Assembly: GCA_003162475.1 (NCBI GenBank)
Contig: PMOI01000010.1
Coordinates: 62,001-126,000, forward strand
Direction of reading: 5' to 3'
Origin: Acidimicrobiaceae bacterium
GTDB lineage: Bacteria; Actinomycetota; Acidimicrobiia; Acidimicrobiales; RAAP-2
DNA: 64,000 bases
Position 1 is the stretch's first letter. Each line of letters starts with the position of its first letter. Below are positions 7,316-16,506 of this stretch, piece by piece. Under the pieces are notes generated by a model. The model saw only the letters and a list, made by a program, of their open reading frames with translations. It made no database searches and was not told where the DNA came from. Position numbers and translations under genes: made by a program.

Positions 7316-8784
7316 TGTGTAACAACTTCAACCCCCTCTGCGCTGTTGTCAAATCGATTGGCAGCTTGGGCACCACCGTCACGACCTCGGTGTTCAGTAG
7401 CGTCGCGTCGGCCTTTGGGAACACCGCCGACTCCGCAATCAATTGGCTGTGGCAACAGTTGTCCACGTCGACGGCGATCTCGCTCAGTGGCGCCAATTTC
7501 GAGCTTGACCTGGGCATCGTCGTGTCCATTGCCGCCGTCGTGTGTCTGGGGCTGTTCATTATTCAGATGGCGCTCTCTGCGCTAAAGCACGACGCGGGCG
7601 GCATCGCTCGCGCGCTGCGCGGTTTGGTAATCGCGACCGTGGGCTGTGCGATTACCTTGGCGAGCCTCGACGTGCTCCTTGGCGCCGTCGACAAGATCTG
7701 CGTGGGAGTGGTGAAGATCGCGACCGGCGGCACGATTGCGACCATGGGCACCAAGATCATTGCCGGCACCATGTTCACGACGGCCCTGGCCACTCCCGCC
7801 ACCGTATTGATTCTGTCGCTCTTCGCGATTTGCGCCGTGGCGGTCGTGTGGTTCGCGCTCGTCATTAGAAAAATGCTCATCATCATCACCGCGATCTTCG
7901 CGCCCCTGGCCTTCGCCGGGGGTGTCGCCGATCTCTCGCGAGGTTGGGTGCGCAAGTGGCTCGAAGCCATGCTCGCGCTGGTTTTCTCCAAACTGATCCT
8001 GATCATCATCTTCGTCATCGGGCTAGGGGTTCTCGGCGGCATGGGTACACCAGCCGGGGCCACACCCTTTACGGCGATAACCCAGGAGATCACGGGCCTG
8101 CTCATCCTCCTCGTCGCCGGGTTCTCACCGTGGATGGCCCTGAGAATTGTGCACTTCACGGGTGACCACGTTGCCACGATGGCGGGTTCGGCGTCGCACG
8201 CCAGCTCAGGAGCATCGACCGTGGTGGGTGCCCCACAGAAGGCCGCGCAGATGAAGTATTCAGCGATGATGCTCGGGGGACACCGCTCAGGGTCACTGGC
8301 GCCGCCACCCGGTTCCGGACTTGGTCCGATTGGTGGTGACGTCGCGACGTCCACGAGAGCGGGGGCGTCCGCCGCGGGTGCGGCCAGCGTTGTCGGCGGT
8401 GGCGTCGTTGCTGGCGCGGCGCACGCCGGCGACGCAGTACGAAGGGGAATCTCAAGCGCCGCAAAGAATGGAGTCTCACGGGGTACGGGAGTCGACGAGG
8501 CACCAGGTGGTGGCGTGAGTGAATCACTCGTCGTTCCGCGCGCTGCTGGTCCATCTCATGCCACGCGAGACGCGACATCGAACTCACCTGGCCGCTCTAC
8601 AACACCTCCGGCCCCCAGTCCTGGGGCTCGCAGCGTCGACGCCGACGCGCCTAGTACTCCAACGTCATTTACGCAGTCGCCAGCGTCGCCTGCACCGCCG
8701 GCGACGCCCCGTGCGGCGCCAGATGCACCATCTCTAGCGCCCCCACCGTTCCCCGTCACGCCGCCCGAGCCCCGAAATGAGTAA
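7315..8784 (+). CDS. TrbL/VirB6-like polytopic conjugation channel protein
   Basis: A 489-residue protein with about six to seven hydrophobic segments between residues 60 and 285, including a long stretch with the motif LIIITAIFAPLAFAGG typical of TrbL/VirB6-like channel proteins. The C-terminal 190 residues are Ala/Gly/Ser/Pro-rich and probably disordered. GTG start overlaps the previous stop. It probably forms the inner-membrane pore of the type IV secretion apparatus. The Pro-rich tail (about 430-489) is typical of actinobacterial versions and may bind partner proteins (inference). Confidence 0.82.
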   Translation: MCNNFNPLCAVVKSIGSLGTTVTTSVFSSVASAFGNTADSAINWLWQQLSTSTAISLSGANFELDLGIVVSIAAVVCLGLFIIQMALSALKHDAGGIARALRGLVIATVGCAITLASLDVLLGAVDKICVGVVKIATGGTIATMGTKIIAGTMFTTALATPATVLILSLFAICAVAVVWFALVIRKMLIIITAIFAPLAFAGGVADLSRGWVRKWLEAMLALVFSKLILIIIFVIGLGVLGGMGTPAGATPFTAITQEITGLLILLVAGFSPWMALRIVHFTGDHVATMAGSASHASSGASTVVGAPQKAAQMKYSAMMLGGHRSGSLAPPPGSGLGPIGGDVATSTRAGASAAGAASVVGGGVVAGAAHAGDAVRRGISSAAKNGVSRGTGVDEAPGGGVSESLVVPRAAGPSHATRDATSNSPGRSTTPPAPSPGARSVDADAPSTPTSFTQSPASPAPPATPRAAPDAPSLAPPPFPVTPPEPRNE

Positions 8785-8787
8785 GTC

Positions 8788-10230
8788 GTGACCACACTCA
8801 CTGCTCCCTCGACGGTGCGATTCGCCCGACGTCCGACGCGCGGAATGATGCTCGGCTTTTCGGCCCTGCGCTGTAGCGCCATCGGCGTGGCGTTCGCGAC
8901 GGTGCTGCTCGGCCTCCTTGTTGGGGGCGGGTTCGGTCTTCTCGTGACGGGTCCGCTCTGGACTTTGTTCATAGCGAGTGCCTTCGTCACGCGCAAGGGC
9001 GAGCCGATCGTCGAGTGGTTGCCCTTCTTGGTGCACTGGTCGACGCGCGTATCGGCGAAGCAGACGGAGTACCGGGTGCGCGTCACGTCGCCCCGTCCGG
9101 CGGGCACGATGGCCCTGCCGGGTGACGCGGCACCGCTGCGTTTCTTTAACGACCCCGACACCAGAACGTGTCTGGTTCACGACCCCCACCGTCAAACGCT
9201 CTCGGCGGTTCTCGCGGTGTCGCACTCCGCCTACGTACTGCTCGCGCCGAGCGAACAAGTACAACGCGTGTCGGCGTGGGGGCGCGTGCTCGCGTCACTC
9301 GCCCAGACGGGAACGTGCGCGGCGATCCAGATCCTCGAGTCGACGATTCCCGACCCCGGCACGAAGGTCGCCCAGTGGTACGAGGAGCACGCCACGTACG
9401 CGGCGGACTGGTCCAACGAGCAGTACCGGGCCTTGCTCGCGCAATCGTCCTTTGGTTCCTCGACGCATCGCACGACGCTCACCCTCACCCTCGACATGAA
9501 GAAGGCCGCGCCGGCCATTCGCGCGGCCGGGCGCGGAGTGAAGGGCGCCGCCCACGTGCTGCGCGTTGACATGGCCGTCCTCGAACAAGGGCTCCGCGCG
9601 GCCGGCCTGCGCGTGGATGCCTGGCTCAACGAAGCCGAGATCGCGACGCTCATTCGCCAGGCCTACGATCCCGCGAGCGAACTGGGTGTTGAGCATCCCG
9701 GGGCGAGACTCCGATCGTCGGGACCGGTCGCCGTTTCGGAGCACTGGTCGTACCTGCGACACGACTCGGGGTACTCGAGCGTGCTCTGGATCAGCGAGTG
9801 GCCCAGGATCGAGGTCGCGCCACACTTTTTGCACGCGCTCGTCTTCGCGCCCGATATTCGCAAATCCCTCTCATTGGTAGCGCGGCCGATTGGCACCGCG
9901 GAAGCGCTGCGGGCTCTGCGAAAAGAGAAGACCGAAGCGATTACCGACGCCGGTCACAAGGCCAAGGTGGGCCAGATTCAAGACCTCTCCGACGTCCAGG
10001 AGTACCAGGACTTACTGCAACGCGAACAGGCCCTTATTGGTGGCCACGCCGACGTTGAGTTCGCTGGCTTCGTCACGGTCACCTCGGGCAGCGAAGAAGG
10101 ATTGACCCAAGCCGTGGCGCTGATTGAACGCGCCGCCGGTCAGTCGGGGTGCGAAACCCGGGTGCTCTACGGGCGCCAGTCGCAGGGCTTCGTCGTCGCG
10201 GCGCTGCCGCTCGGACGCAGCGTCTTCTAA
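8788..10230 (+). CDS. SCO6880-like conjugation protein (PrgI/VirB3 fused to soluble domain)
   Basis: A 480-residue protein with an N-terminal pair of membrane helices (about 28-48 and 52-72) preceded by basic residues, then a soluble domain of about 400 residues. The N-terminal pattern (RFARRPTRGMMLGFS) and size match proteins annotated as SCO6880 family, which stand where VirB3/PrgI plus the N-terminal domain of VirB4 would be. It has no Walker motif; the ATPase is encoded separately at 11435. GTG start lies 3 bases after the previous stop. Confidence 0.8.
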   Translation: MTTLTAPSTVRFARRPTRGMMLGFSALRCSAIGVAFATVLLGLLVGGGFGLLVTGPLWTLFIASAFVTRKGEPIVEWLPFLVHWSTRVSAKQTEYRVRVTSPRPAGTMALPGDAAPLRFFNDPDTRTCLVHDPHRQTLSAVLAVSHSAYVLLAPSEQVQRVSAWGRVLASLAQTGTCAAIQILESTIPDPGTKVAQWYEEHATYAADWSNEQYRALLAQSSFGSSTHRTTLTLTLDMKKAAPAIRAAGRGVKGAAHVLRVDMAVLEQGLRAAGLRVDAWLNEAEIATLIRQAYDPASELGVEHPGARLRSSGPVAVSEHWSYLRHDSGYSSVLWISEWPRIEVAPHFLHALVFAPDIRKSLSLVARPIGTAEALRALRKEKTEAITDAGHKAKVGQIQDLSDVQEYQDLLQREQALIGGHADVEFAGFVTVTSGSEEGLTQAVALIERAAGQSGCETRVLYGRQSQGFVVAALPLGRSVF

Positions 10231-10248
10231 GGAGAGAGGTGTATTCAA

Positions 10249-11181
10249 TTGTCACGTCGTAGAGACAGCCCCACGCAGCACCACGAGATCAGAGAACTCG
10301 AGATGGCGATATCGAAGCCGCGCCTCGCGCGAGTGCCGGGGTCCCACCACGTCGTCGTGGCCGGCGCGAAAGGGGGCGCGGGTAAGACCACGGCGGCGGC
10401 GATGCTCGCCCTCTGTTTCGCCGAACTCCGTGAGGAGATCGTGAGCGTGCTCGACGCGACCACGCAGCTCGGCACACTGCGCCGTCGCTTGGTGTCGTTA
10501 GAGGAGCCTTCGACGCGACCTTTTCGAGAACTCTGCGCCCGAGCTCTTGATGGTGACGTGCTTCCCGAGTGGTCCGCGCTCGCGCCCTACGTCGACGTGG
10601 TGAACGGTCTGCGGGTGCTTCGAAGTCTGAGCAGTCCCGCGGACCAGGACTGTCTCACGCCCGCCGAGTACGCAGCCGGCGTCGCGCTGCTGCGACACGC
10701 CGGTGACATCGTCGTCTCCGACGTGGGCACGAGGACTAACGGCCCGGTCGCCGTCGCGTCGCTCGAGAGCGCGAGCACGCTGGTCCTCGCGACAGAGTTC
10801 GCGTACGACGCGCTAGAGCTGACCATTGAGATGGTGAGCGCGCTCGCCGGTCAGCCCCTCAGTTATCGGCCCGACCCCGACGACTGGTCCGCCGTTGGCG
10901 ACGGTAGGTTCGCCCCGTTGGTCGCGGGGTCCGTGGTCGTCGTCGCCCCCGGTCGTCAACGGTGCGGCGCCACGGATCGCCGCGACGTCAATCTCACGGC
11001 GATGACCGAGTGGCTTCGCGTCGTGTGCGGCGGCGGCGTCGTCATGGTCAACCACGACGATCACCTCGACCTTGGCGATCGGATCGTGCTCGCAGAGCTG
11101 CAACTCGACACAGCAGTTGCGTATCTGCGCGCCGCCGCTCTGATCGCCGCGCGGTTCCCACTGACGGAGGTGAACGAGTGA
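10249..11181 (+). CDS. ParA/MinD-like P-loop ATPase
   Basis: A 310-residue protein with the deviant Walker A KGGAGKTT at 41-48 (lysine at position 41 is the ParA/MinD signature lysine). Later come IVVSDVGTR (Walker B-like, about 157-165) and a DH-containing C-terminal part. It may position the secretion machinery or DNA at the membrane. It is unlikely to be a plasmid ParA because no ParB-like gene or parS repeats follow. TTG at 10249 follows GGAGAG at rather long spacing; the in-frame ATG at 10303 is the alternative start. It overlaps the next gene at GTGA. Confidence 0.8.
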   Translation: MSRRRDSPTQHHEIRELEMAISKPRLARVPGSHHVVVAGAKGGAGKTTAAAMLALCFAELREEIVSVLDATTQLGTLRRRLVSLEEPSTRPFRELCARALDGDVLPEWSALAPYVDVVNGLRVLRSLSSPADQDCLTPAEYAAGVALLRHAGDIVVSDVGTRTNGPVAVASLESASTLVLATEFAYDALELTIEMVSALAGQPLSYRPDPDDWSAVGDGRFAPLVAGSVVVVAPGRQRCGATDRRDVNLTAMTEWLRVVCGGGVVMVNHDDHLDLGDRIVLAELQLDTAVAYLRAAALIAARFPLTEVNE

Positions 11182-11438
11182 TTCCGGAGCTACCGGTTCG
11201 ACGCTTTGCGCCGCAACGTCGAGCCAAGCGGGTCCGTCGCCCGGCGTCTTCGTCTGCGTCGACAAGAGCGAAGCGCAGCACGGTGGTTCAACTGGCGTTC
11301 GTGGGCATCGTTGATCTGGTGTTGATAGTGGCGATGTTTCATCCAGGAATCGTGCGCAGCATCTTCACGTCAATGCCGATGGCGGCAACCGTGCGAACCG
11401 CGACGGTGACGACGGCGACGAGTGGGGGTGGCGCGTGA
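11178..11438 (+). CDS. Small basic single-TM protein between two ATPase genes
   Basis: An 86-residue protein: strongly basic N-terminus (about residues 1-38, many Arg/Lys), one membrane helix (about 39-60), short extracytoplasmic tail rich in Thr and Ala. GTG start at 11178 overlaps the previous TGA, and its own TGA overlaps the next GTG at 11435, so both ends follow the operon's GTGA coupling. This double coupling is the main evidence. No family is recognised. Position suggests an adaptor that tethers a cytosolic ATPase to the membrane. Confidence 0.68.
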   Translation: MIPELPVRRFAPQRRAKRVRRPASSSASTRAKRSTVVQLAFVGIVDLVLIVAMFHPGIVRSIFTSMPMAATVRTATVTTATSGGGA

Positions 11439-13132
11439 CGAGCCAAGAAGGGCCACCGGTTGCCGGGCCGGCGAGGATGCAACTACCGCCGTATCCGCCT
11501 TTCGTCAACGCACGAACGCGTAGTTTCGTCACGCCGTCGGTGGTCTCGCCCAAAACCCCTGGTGGATCCTGGGTACCTACGCCCCGCACGGCGGAAATGG
11601 AGTCCGTAGCGGCGATCCTGGACGGAGGGAATTCTCTCGGCGCCACGTTGTACAGCGGTTTGAACACTCCGCGACGGGTTCGACGAGGGATGGCGCGCGC
11701 GGCGGCGCAGATTTCCGGGGCGGATCGCGTAGCAGCGCGCGAACAACTGAGGGATGCCAAACGTCAACTTCAACTCGAGGCTAAAGCAGCCGCGTATCTG
11801 CCGAGGAATGGCGAACTCGGGGAACAGGCGCTGCGTACGTATCGAAGGTTGAAGGTTGAACCACACCGAGCGACGAGCGAGATCTTAGCCGGCGCGTACC
11901 CCTTTCTCGCCGAAAGCGGTCTCGGGAGTGAAGGGATCCTGATCGGTCAAGACGCGTGGAGCGGCGCGGGCTTCGTCTACGACCCCTGGGTGCTCTACCG
12001 ACTGGGCATTCTCACGAATCCGAACTGTCTACTCGCGGGGGTCGTGGGTCGTGGCAAGAGCACGCTCGCGAAATCGATCGCGACGCGCTCGATCGCTTTT
12101 GGGCGGAAGTGTTACGTGCCCGGCGACCCCAAGGGGGAGTGGACGGCCGTCAGTCGCAGTGTCGGCGGCCAAGCGATTGCCTTGGGCGACGGCGTCGCGG
12201 CACGACTCAATCCCCTCGACGAAGGTCCGCGTCCCGCGTACCTGACGAACTTCGACGGCGGTCAGGTTGCGTTGTCAGACGCGGCGTGGGCGCAGATGGT
12301 GCGTCAGCGTCGCCGCGAGCTGTTGCGATCGATCACCGAAGCGGCGCTCGGCCGACTGATGGGACCGGTGGAGTCCACGGCGCTCTACGCGGCGCTCGAC
12401 GAGGCGGTGGCAACGAACACCGTCGCGACGTTGCCGCAGGTGGTGTCAGCGATGTTCGATCCACCCGGCGACGTGATCGGTTCCAATCGCGCGCAGTTGC
12501 TGGACGACGGTCGCGACGTGGCGCACGCGCTCAATCGCCTCGTCGGTGGTGACCTTGGAGGACTGTTTGACGGGCCCTCCACCGTGCACTTTGACGCGAC
12601 TCTCCCCATGGTGAGTCTCGACCTCAGTCGCATACAAGGTTCGGACGCGAAGATCGGCCTGGTGATGACGTGCGCCAGTTCGTGGATGGAGGCCGCGCTG
12701 CAAGACCCCTCGGGCGGGCAGCGCTGGGTGATCTACGACGAAGCGTGGCGCGTGCTGAAGCAACCAGCCTTGCTCGCGCGCATGCAGAGCCAGTGGAAAC
12801 TCAGTCGGGCGCTCGGGATTGCCAACCTGATGGTGATCCATCGTCTGAGCGATCTCGACGCCGTGGGTGAACGAGACTCCGAGGCGCGTAATCTCGCGCT
12901 CGGACTACTGGCGGACTGCTCCACCAAGATCATCTACGCCCAAGAGTCGGGCGAAGACGCCAAGACCGGCGCGGCGCTGGGTTTGTCCTCGACCGAGATC
13001 GACCAGCTCGCGAGTCTGGCGCGAGGCGAAGGGCTCTGGCGCGTGGGCGAGCGGTCCTTCGTCGTTCGCCATATCTGCACGCCGGGCGAGTTGGCTCTCT
13101 TTGATACGAACCAAAGAATGGAGGTTTTGTGA
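11435..13132 (+). CDS. VirB4-like conjugation ATPase
   Basis: A 565-residue ATPase with Walker A GVVGRGKST at about 202-210 and Walker B RWVIYDEAW at about 430-438. Between them are segments typical of VirB4/TraC ATPases (DPKGEW at 231-236, GLVMTCASSWMEA). The usual N-terminal VirB4 domain is reduced to about 190 residues, which fits the SCO6880-type protein taking that role. It probably powers assembly or substrate transfer at the cytosolic face. Overlaps both neighbours by 4 bases. Confidence 0.88.
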   Translation: MTSQEGPPVAGPARMQLPPYPPFVNARTRSFVTPSVVSPKTPGGSWVPTPRTAEMESVAAILDGGNSLGATLYSGLNTPRRVRRGMARAAAQISGADRVAAREQLRDAKRQLQLEAKAAAYLPRNGELGEQALRTYRRLKVEPHRATSEILAGAYPFLAESGLGSEGILIGQDAWSGAGFVYDPWVLYRLGILTNPNCLLAGVVGRGKSTLAKSIATRSIAFGRKCYVPGDPKGEWTAVSRSVGGQAIALGDGVAARLNPLDEGPRPAYLTNFDGGQVALSDAAWAQMVRQRRRELLRSITEAALGRLMGPVESTALYAALDEAVATNTVATLPQVVSAMFDPPGDVIGSNRAQLLDDGRDVAHALNRLVGGDLGGLFDGPSTVHFDATLPMVSLDLSRIQGSDAKIGLVMTCASSWMEAALQDPSGGQRWVIYDEAWRVLKQPALLARMQSQWKLSRALGIANLMVIHRLSDLDAVGERDSEARNLALGLLADCSTKIIYAQESGEDAKTGAALGLSSTEIDQLASLARGEGLWRVGERSFVVRHICTPGELALFDTNQRMEVL

Positions 13133-14892
13133 GACCGCGACGCCACGACGACGACGTGTGGTTATTCGTCATCGTCGGAGCTTTCGGACTTTTCTTCACG
13201 TTGGCCGCGGGAGGGCTACTGAGCGCGTGGCTCTCGGGCCACGGATTCGCGACGCACCACGTCGCGGGTGCGCTCTCGGCCTTGGCGCACACTAGTGACC
13301 CGTCGTTCGCGTGGCGCACGCCGGTCGGTCCCGCGTGGCTCTACTGGTCGGCGACGTCAGTGGTCTTCGCCGTCAGCGTTATGGTCGCCTGCTTCGTGAC
13401 GCGCATCGTGCGACGTGACACGCGCCGCAAGGCCGATGATCCGACTCGTATTCCCGGCCTCGCTGATCGACACGACGTCATGGTCGCCGCCGGTGCGAAG
13501 CATCTTCTCCAACGGGGCTCGATCCTGCGGCCATCAGTTGCGAAGCCGACATCGAAGGATCTCGGACTCTTCCTCGGGTCGAGTCGTGGCGTGGACTGTT
13601 ACGCCAGCGTCGAGGACTCGATGGTCATTCTCGGACCCCCGCGTAGCGGCAAGGGGTACAACCTGGTGATCCCCTTCATCCTGGACGCGCCGGGGGCGGT
13701 CATCACGACGAGCACCCGACCGGACAACTTGGCCGCGACGATGAGCGCCCGGATGCAGCGCGGCCCCGTGGGCGTCTTCGACCCCCAAGGACTCGCCAAG
13801 GGCGTCGCTGGGGGGCTGCGCTGGTCGCCCATCAGGGGATGCGAGCTCCCGCAAACGGCGATGCTGCGGGCCGGTGCGCTGTGCGCGGGCGCCGCGGGCC
13901 GCGTCGAGGGAGGCAACTTCTGGCAGCAACAGACCGAAGCGGTCGTGCGCTGTCTTTTGCAAGCGGCGGCGGTCGATCGGCGAAGCGTGAGCGATCTCTA
14001 TCGATGGAGCCTGTCACCCGACGAGGCGAAGGAGGCCGTCGAGATACTGAGCGCCTCATCGGTCGCCACGCCACTCTGGTCGCGAGCGCTCGGGGCCGTC
14101 GTCGGACTCGAACCTCGCCAGCGCGCGAACATTTGGTCGGTCGTCAGTTCGGTCTTCGCGCCCTTGGCGAGTCCCGAGGTCATAGAGCAGCTCACCCCCT
14201 CACCCGGCGCTGAGTTTCAGCCCGCGCAGTTTCTCAAAGAGAACGGCACGCTCTTTCTCCTCGGCACGAGCTCGGGTGCGTTCGCCACGTCGAACATCGT
14301 CTCGGCCTTGATCGAGGACGTGGTGGAGACCGCGCGTCAACTCGCCGCAGCGTCGCCCGGCGCTCGCCTTGATCCGCCGGTGGCGCTGATTCTGGACGAA
14401 GCGGCGAACTACCCGCTGCCCTCGCTGGGTTCTTTAATGAGTGAGGGCGGGGGTACGGGCATCACGACGGTCGCGGTCCTGCAGTCCCTGGCGCAAGCGC
14501 GCGATCGTTGGGGGAGTGAACAGGCGCAGGCCATCTGGGACTCGGCCACGTCGAAGGTGATTCTCGGGGGCTCGAGTAACGCGAGCGACCTGCGCGATCT
14601 GGCGCAGCTCATCGGTGATCGAGAACACCCCGAAGTCACGACCACGCACCAAGCTGGCGGTGGACGGAGTATCTCGGAGTCCACGCGCCACCGAGCCATC
14701 CTGGATCCGAGCAGCGTCCGGCTCATCAAGGTGGGTCACGGCTTATTGATGTTGCGCGCGGCCAAACCCATCATGTTGACCCTGATGCCCTGGACGCTGC
14801 GCGCGGACGCTCGCGAACTCAGCCTCGCGCGAAGGAACGTCGAAGAGTTACTGCGCCTCGGCGCTCTTCCTCGATGCGAAGTCCGGGCGTGA
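13129..14892 (+). CDS. TraG/VirD4-like type IV coupling protein
   Basis: A 587-residue protein with two N-terminal membrane helices (about 10-34 and 70-92), Walker A GPPRSGKG at 169-176 and Walker B VALILDEA near residue 420. Past this comes the TraM-recognition/TraG C-terminal region with LQSLAQARDRWG. Coupling proteins hand DNA or protein substrates to the secretion channel, so their presence points to transfer of substrate rather than mere surface display. No relaxase gene is found beside it. GTG start overlaps the VirB4-like gene's TGA. Confidence 0.9.
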   Translation: MRPRRHDDDVWLFVIVGAFGLFFTLAAGGLLSAWLSGHGFATHHVAGALSALAHTSDPSFAWRTPVGPAWLYWSATSVVFAVSVMVACFVTRIVRRDTRRKADDPTRIPGLADRHDVMVAAGAKHLLQRGSILRPSVAKPTSKDLGLFLGSSRGVDCYASVEDSMVILGPPRSGKGYNLVIPFILDAPGAVITTSTRPDNLAATMSARMQRGPVGVFDPQGLAKGVAGGLRWSPIRGCELPQTAMLRAGALCAGAAGRVEGGNFWQQQTEAVVRCLLQAAAVDRRSVSDLYRWSLSPDEAKEAVEILSASSVATPLWSRALGAVVGLEPRQRANIWSVVSSVFAPLASPEVIEQLTPSPGAEFQPAQFLKENGTLFLLGTSSGAFATSNIVSALIEDVVETARQLAAASPGARLDPPVALILDEAANYPLPSLGSLMSEGGGTGITTVAVLQSLAQARDRWGSEQAQAIWDSATSKVILGGSSNASDLRDLAQLIGDREHPEVTTTHQAGGGRSISESTRHRAILDPSSVRLIKVGHGLLMLRAAKPIMLTLMPWTLRADARELSLARRNVEELLRLGALPRCEVRA

Positions 14893-15374
14893 GCGCCGAG
14901 ACGCCAGCGCGCCAGGTTCTACCTCGTGGCTTCGACGCGCGTTCGAAGGCGACCAGCGACGAGGAGAAGATCGAGCCGCCGATTCACTGGCCAACTTTGG
15001 CGGCCATTGCGGCCGAGCGCGAATGGTCGGGGTTGCGTCAATGGGTTGACGAGCTGCGCGAACGCTACAAGGGAATAGATAGTTACGTCGTGCCGGCCTG
15101 TTGGTATGAACACCAGTCGCTGGTGCTTGCCTTGCAGGCGCTGAAGGATCACGAACGAGTCGCCTACGCGAAGTCGTCACCAGCGTCCTCGGGAACGGAC
15201 TGGCATCGCGCGTTTCGCGACATCACGGCAATGCTGCGACAGTTCACCGCCGATCTGCGTTGCGCTCACGGACCCGAACGCGCTGAGAGAGAATTCTTCG
15301 ACGACTTCGTTGACGAAGATATTGCTCGACGACGCCGCCACGCCGCGACCGTTGCGTTAGGTCACTCGGAGTAA
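14889..15374 (+). CDS. DUF4913-like small protein
   Basis: About 161 residues when started at the GTG at 14889, which overlaps the coupling-protein stop in the operon's usual GTGA manner; an in-frame ATG lies 15 bases earlier (14874). The segment W..LAAIAAEREWSGLRQW... VVPACWYEHQSLVLALQAL matches the DUF4913 pattern (PACW, then H). This family occurs in actinobacterial conjugative elements with unknown role. The C-terminus is charged and helical. Confidence 0.7.
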   Translation: MSAETPARQVLPRGFDARSKATSDEEKIEPPIHWPTLAAIAAEREWSGLRQWVDELRERYKGIDSYVVPACWYEHQSLVLALQALKDHERVAYAKSSPASSGTDWHRAFRDITAMLRQFTADLRCAHGPERAEREFFDDFVDEDIARRRRHAATVALGHSE

Positions 15375-15406
15375 CTCACTACCGGGTGGGTAACGGAGAT
15401 GCAGTT

Positions 15407-16498
15407 ATGGACCACGACTACGCGGAACTACTCGAAGCACTGGGCGAGGGTGTCGCGGCGCTGACGACCAGCGAGCGCTGGACGCAGTACCTCGACGTGC
15501 AGAGTCGCTTCCCTCGCTACAGCTCGAACAACGCGCTGTTGATCCTCGCCCAGAAGCCCGACGCCACGCGCGTCGCGGGCTACAAGGCCTGGCAAGCCCT
15601 CGGTCATCAGGTAGTAGCGAAGGAGTCCGCACTTCGCATCTTCGCGCCGGTGAAGTACCGAAAGGACGACGTCCCCGAGAGTGAGACCGTTCGCGAAATT
15701 CGCGGCTTCAAGTTGGTGCCGGTATTCGACGTCAGTCAAACCGAGGGGCCCGACCTGCCCGATATCGTGAGCAAGCTCAACGGGCTCGCTCCCGAGGGCG
15801 TGTTCGAGAAGCTCACCGGGTTCGCCGACGACATCGGGTTTCGCGTGGAGCGACCATCGTCGCTCGAGAGCGGGGCGAACGGTGACACGAATCATTCAGA
15901 GGGCCTCATCCGGGTAGCGACCAACAACGCCGAGGCTCAACAAGTGAAGACCCTCGCCCACGAGATCGGTCACGCACTCCTGCACGATCCAGGTCTTGCG
16001 ACCAACAAGGACTTGTCGCGCGCACTGAAGGAACTCGAAGCGGAGTCCACGGCGTACGTCATCTGTCGCGCGCTCGCCATGGACACCAGTGACTACTCCT
16101 TTGGCTACGTCGTCGGTTGGGCCGGTGGTGGGGAGCAGGCTCTCCAGGGCATCAAGGCGTCCATCGGACGGATCCAGCGCGCCGCGGCGGCGGTACTAAA
16201 GACCTTCGAGGTAGAGGAACCCGTCGTCGAGGCCGTGAACGTAGTGAGTGCGGGCGTCTCGATCGAGCAGTGGCGTGACGTCACGGCCGTGCTCGACGCT
16301 GGTGAGCGCTGGGCGGGCGATTCCGGTGAAGCAGCACGCCTGCAACAGATTGGCGACGCGTCGGCCGGGCGGATCAGTGTCATACCAATCGACCTTTCGA
16401 GAAGTCCCGAATCAGTTGGCAACTTCGCGCCACTCGACGGCTGGGAGTTCGACGGACCAGCGGCGAGCGCGCCGGCGTGGCACGAGCTCGGACTCTAG
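15407..16498 (+). CDS. ArdC-like antirestriction/metallopeptidase-domain protein
   Basis: About 363 residues. The N-terminal region (about 5-115) has the ArdC ssDNA-binding-type pattern (RFPRYSSNNALLILAQ, GYKAWQALGHQV). A zinc metallopeptidase segment HEIGHALLH follows at 185-193, with a downstream ELEAESTAYV that supplies the usual third ligand. ArdC proteins on mobile elements protect incoming single-stranded DNA from host restriction. The ATG at 15407 has GGAG at 15395-15398; the GTG at 15386 lacks a binding site. A C-terminal extension of about 120 residues has no recognised domain. Confidence 0.82.
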   Translation: MDHDYAELLEALGEGVAALTTSERWTQYLDVQSRFPRYSSNNALLILAQKPDATRVAGYKAWQALGHQVVAKESALRIFAPVKYRKDDVPESETVREIRGFKLVPVFDVSQTEGPDLPDIVSKLNGLAPEGVFEKLTGFADDIGFRVERPSSLESGANGDTNHSEGLIRVATNNAEAQQVKTLAHEIGHALLHDPGLATNKDLSRALKELEAESTAYVICRALAMDTSDYSFGYVVGWAGGGEQALQGIKASIGRIQRAAAAVLKTFEVEEPVVEAVNVVSAGVSIEQWRDVTAVLDAGERWAGDSGEAARLQQIGDASAGRISVIPIDLSRSPESVGNFAPLDGWEFDGPAASAPAWHELGL

Positions 16499-16506
16499 GG
16501 GGGAAC

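Noticed and set aside
7563..8354. Minus-strand frame of 263 codons opposite the TrbL-like gene
   Set aside because: Shadow frame caused by codon bias; the plus-strand product has the expected membrane helices and operon couplings.
10249..11181. Plasmid partition (ParA) function
   Set aside because: The ATPase is embedded in the secretion operon, and no ParB gene or parS-like repeats follow, so a partition role is not supported.
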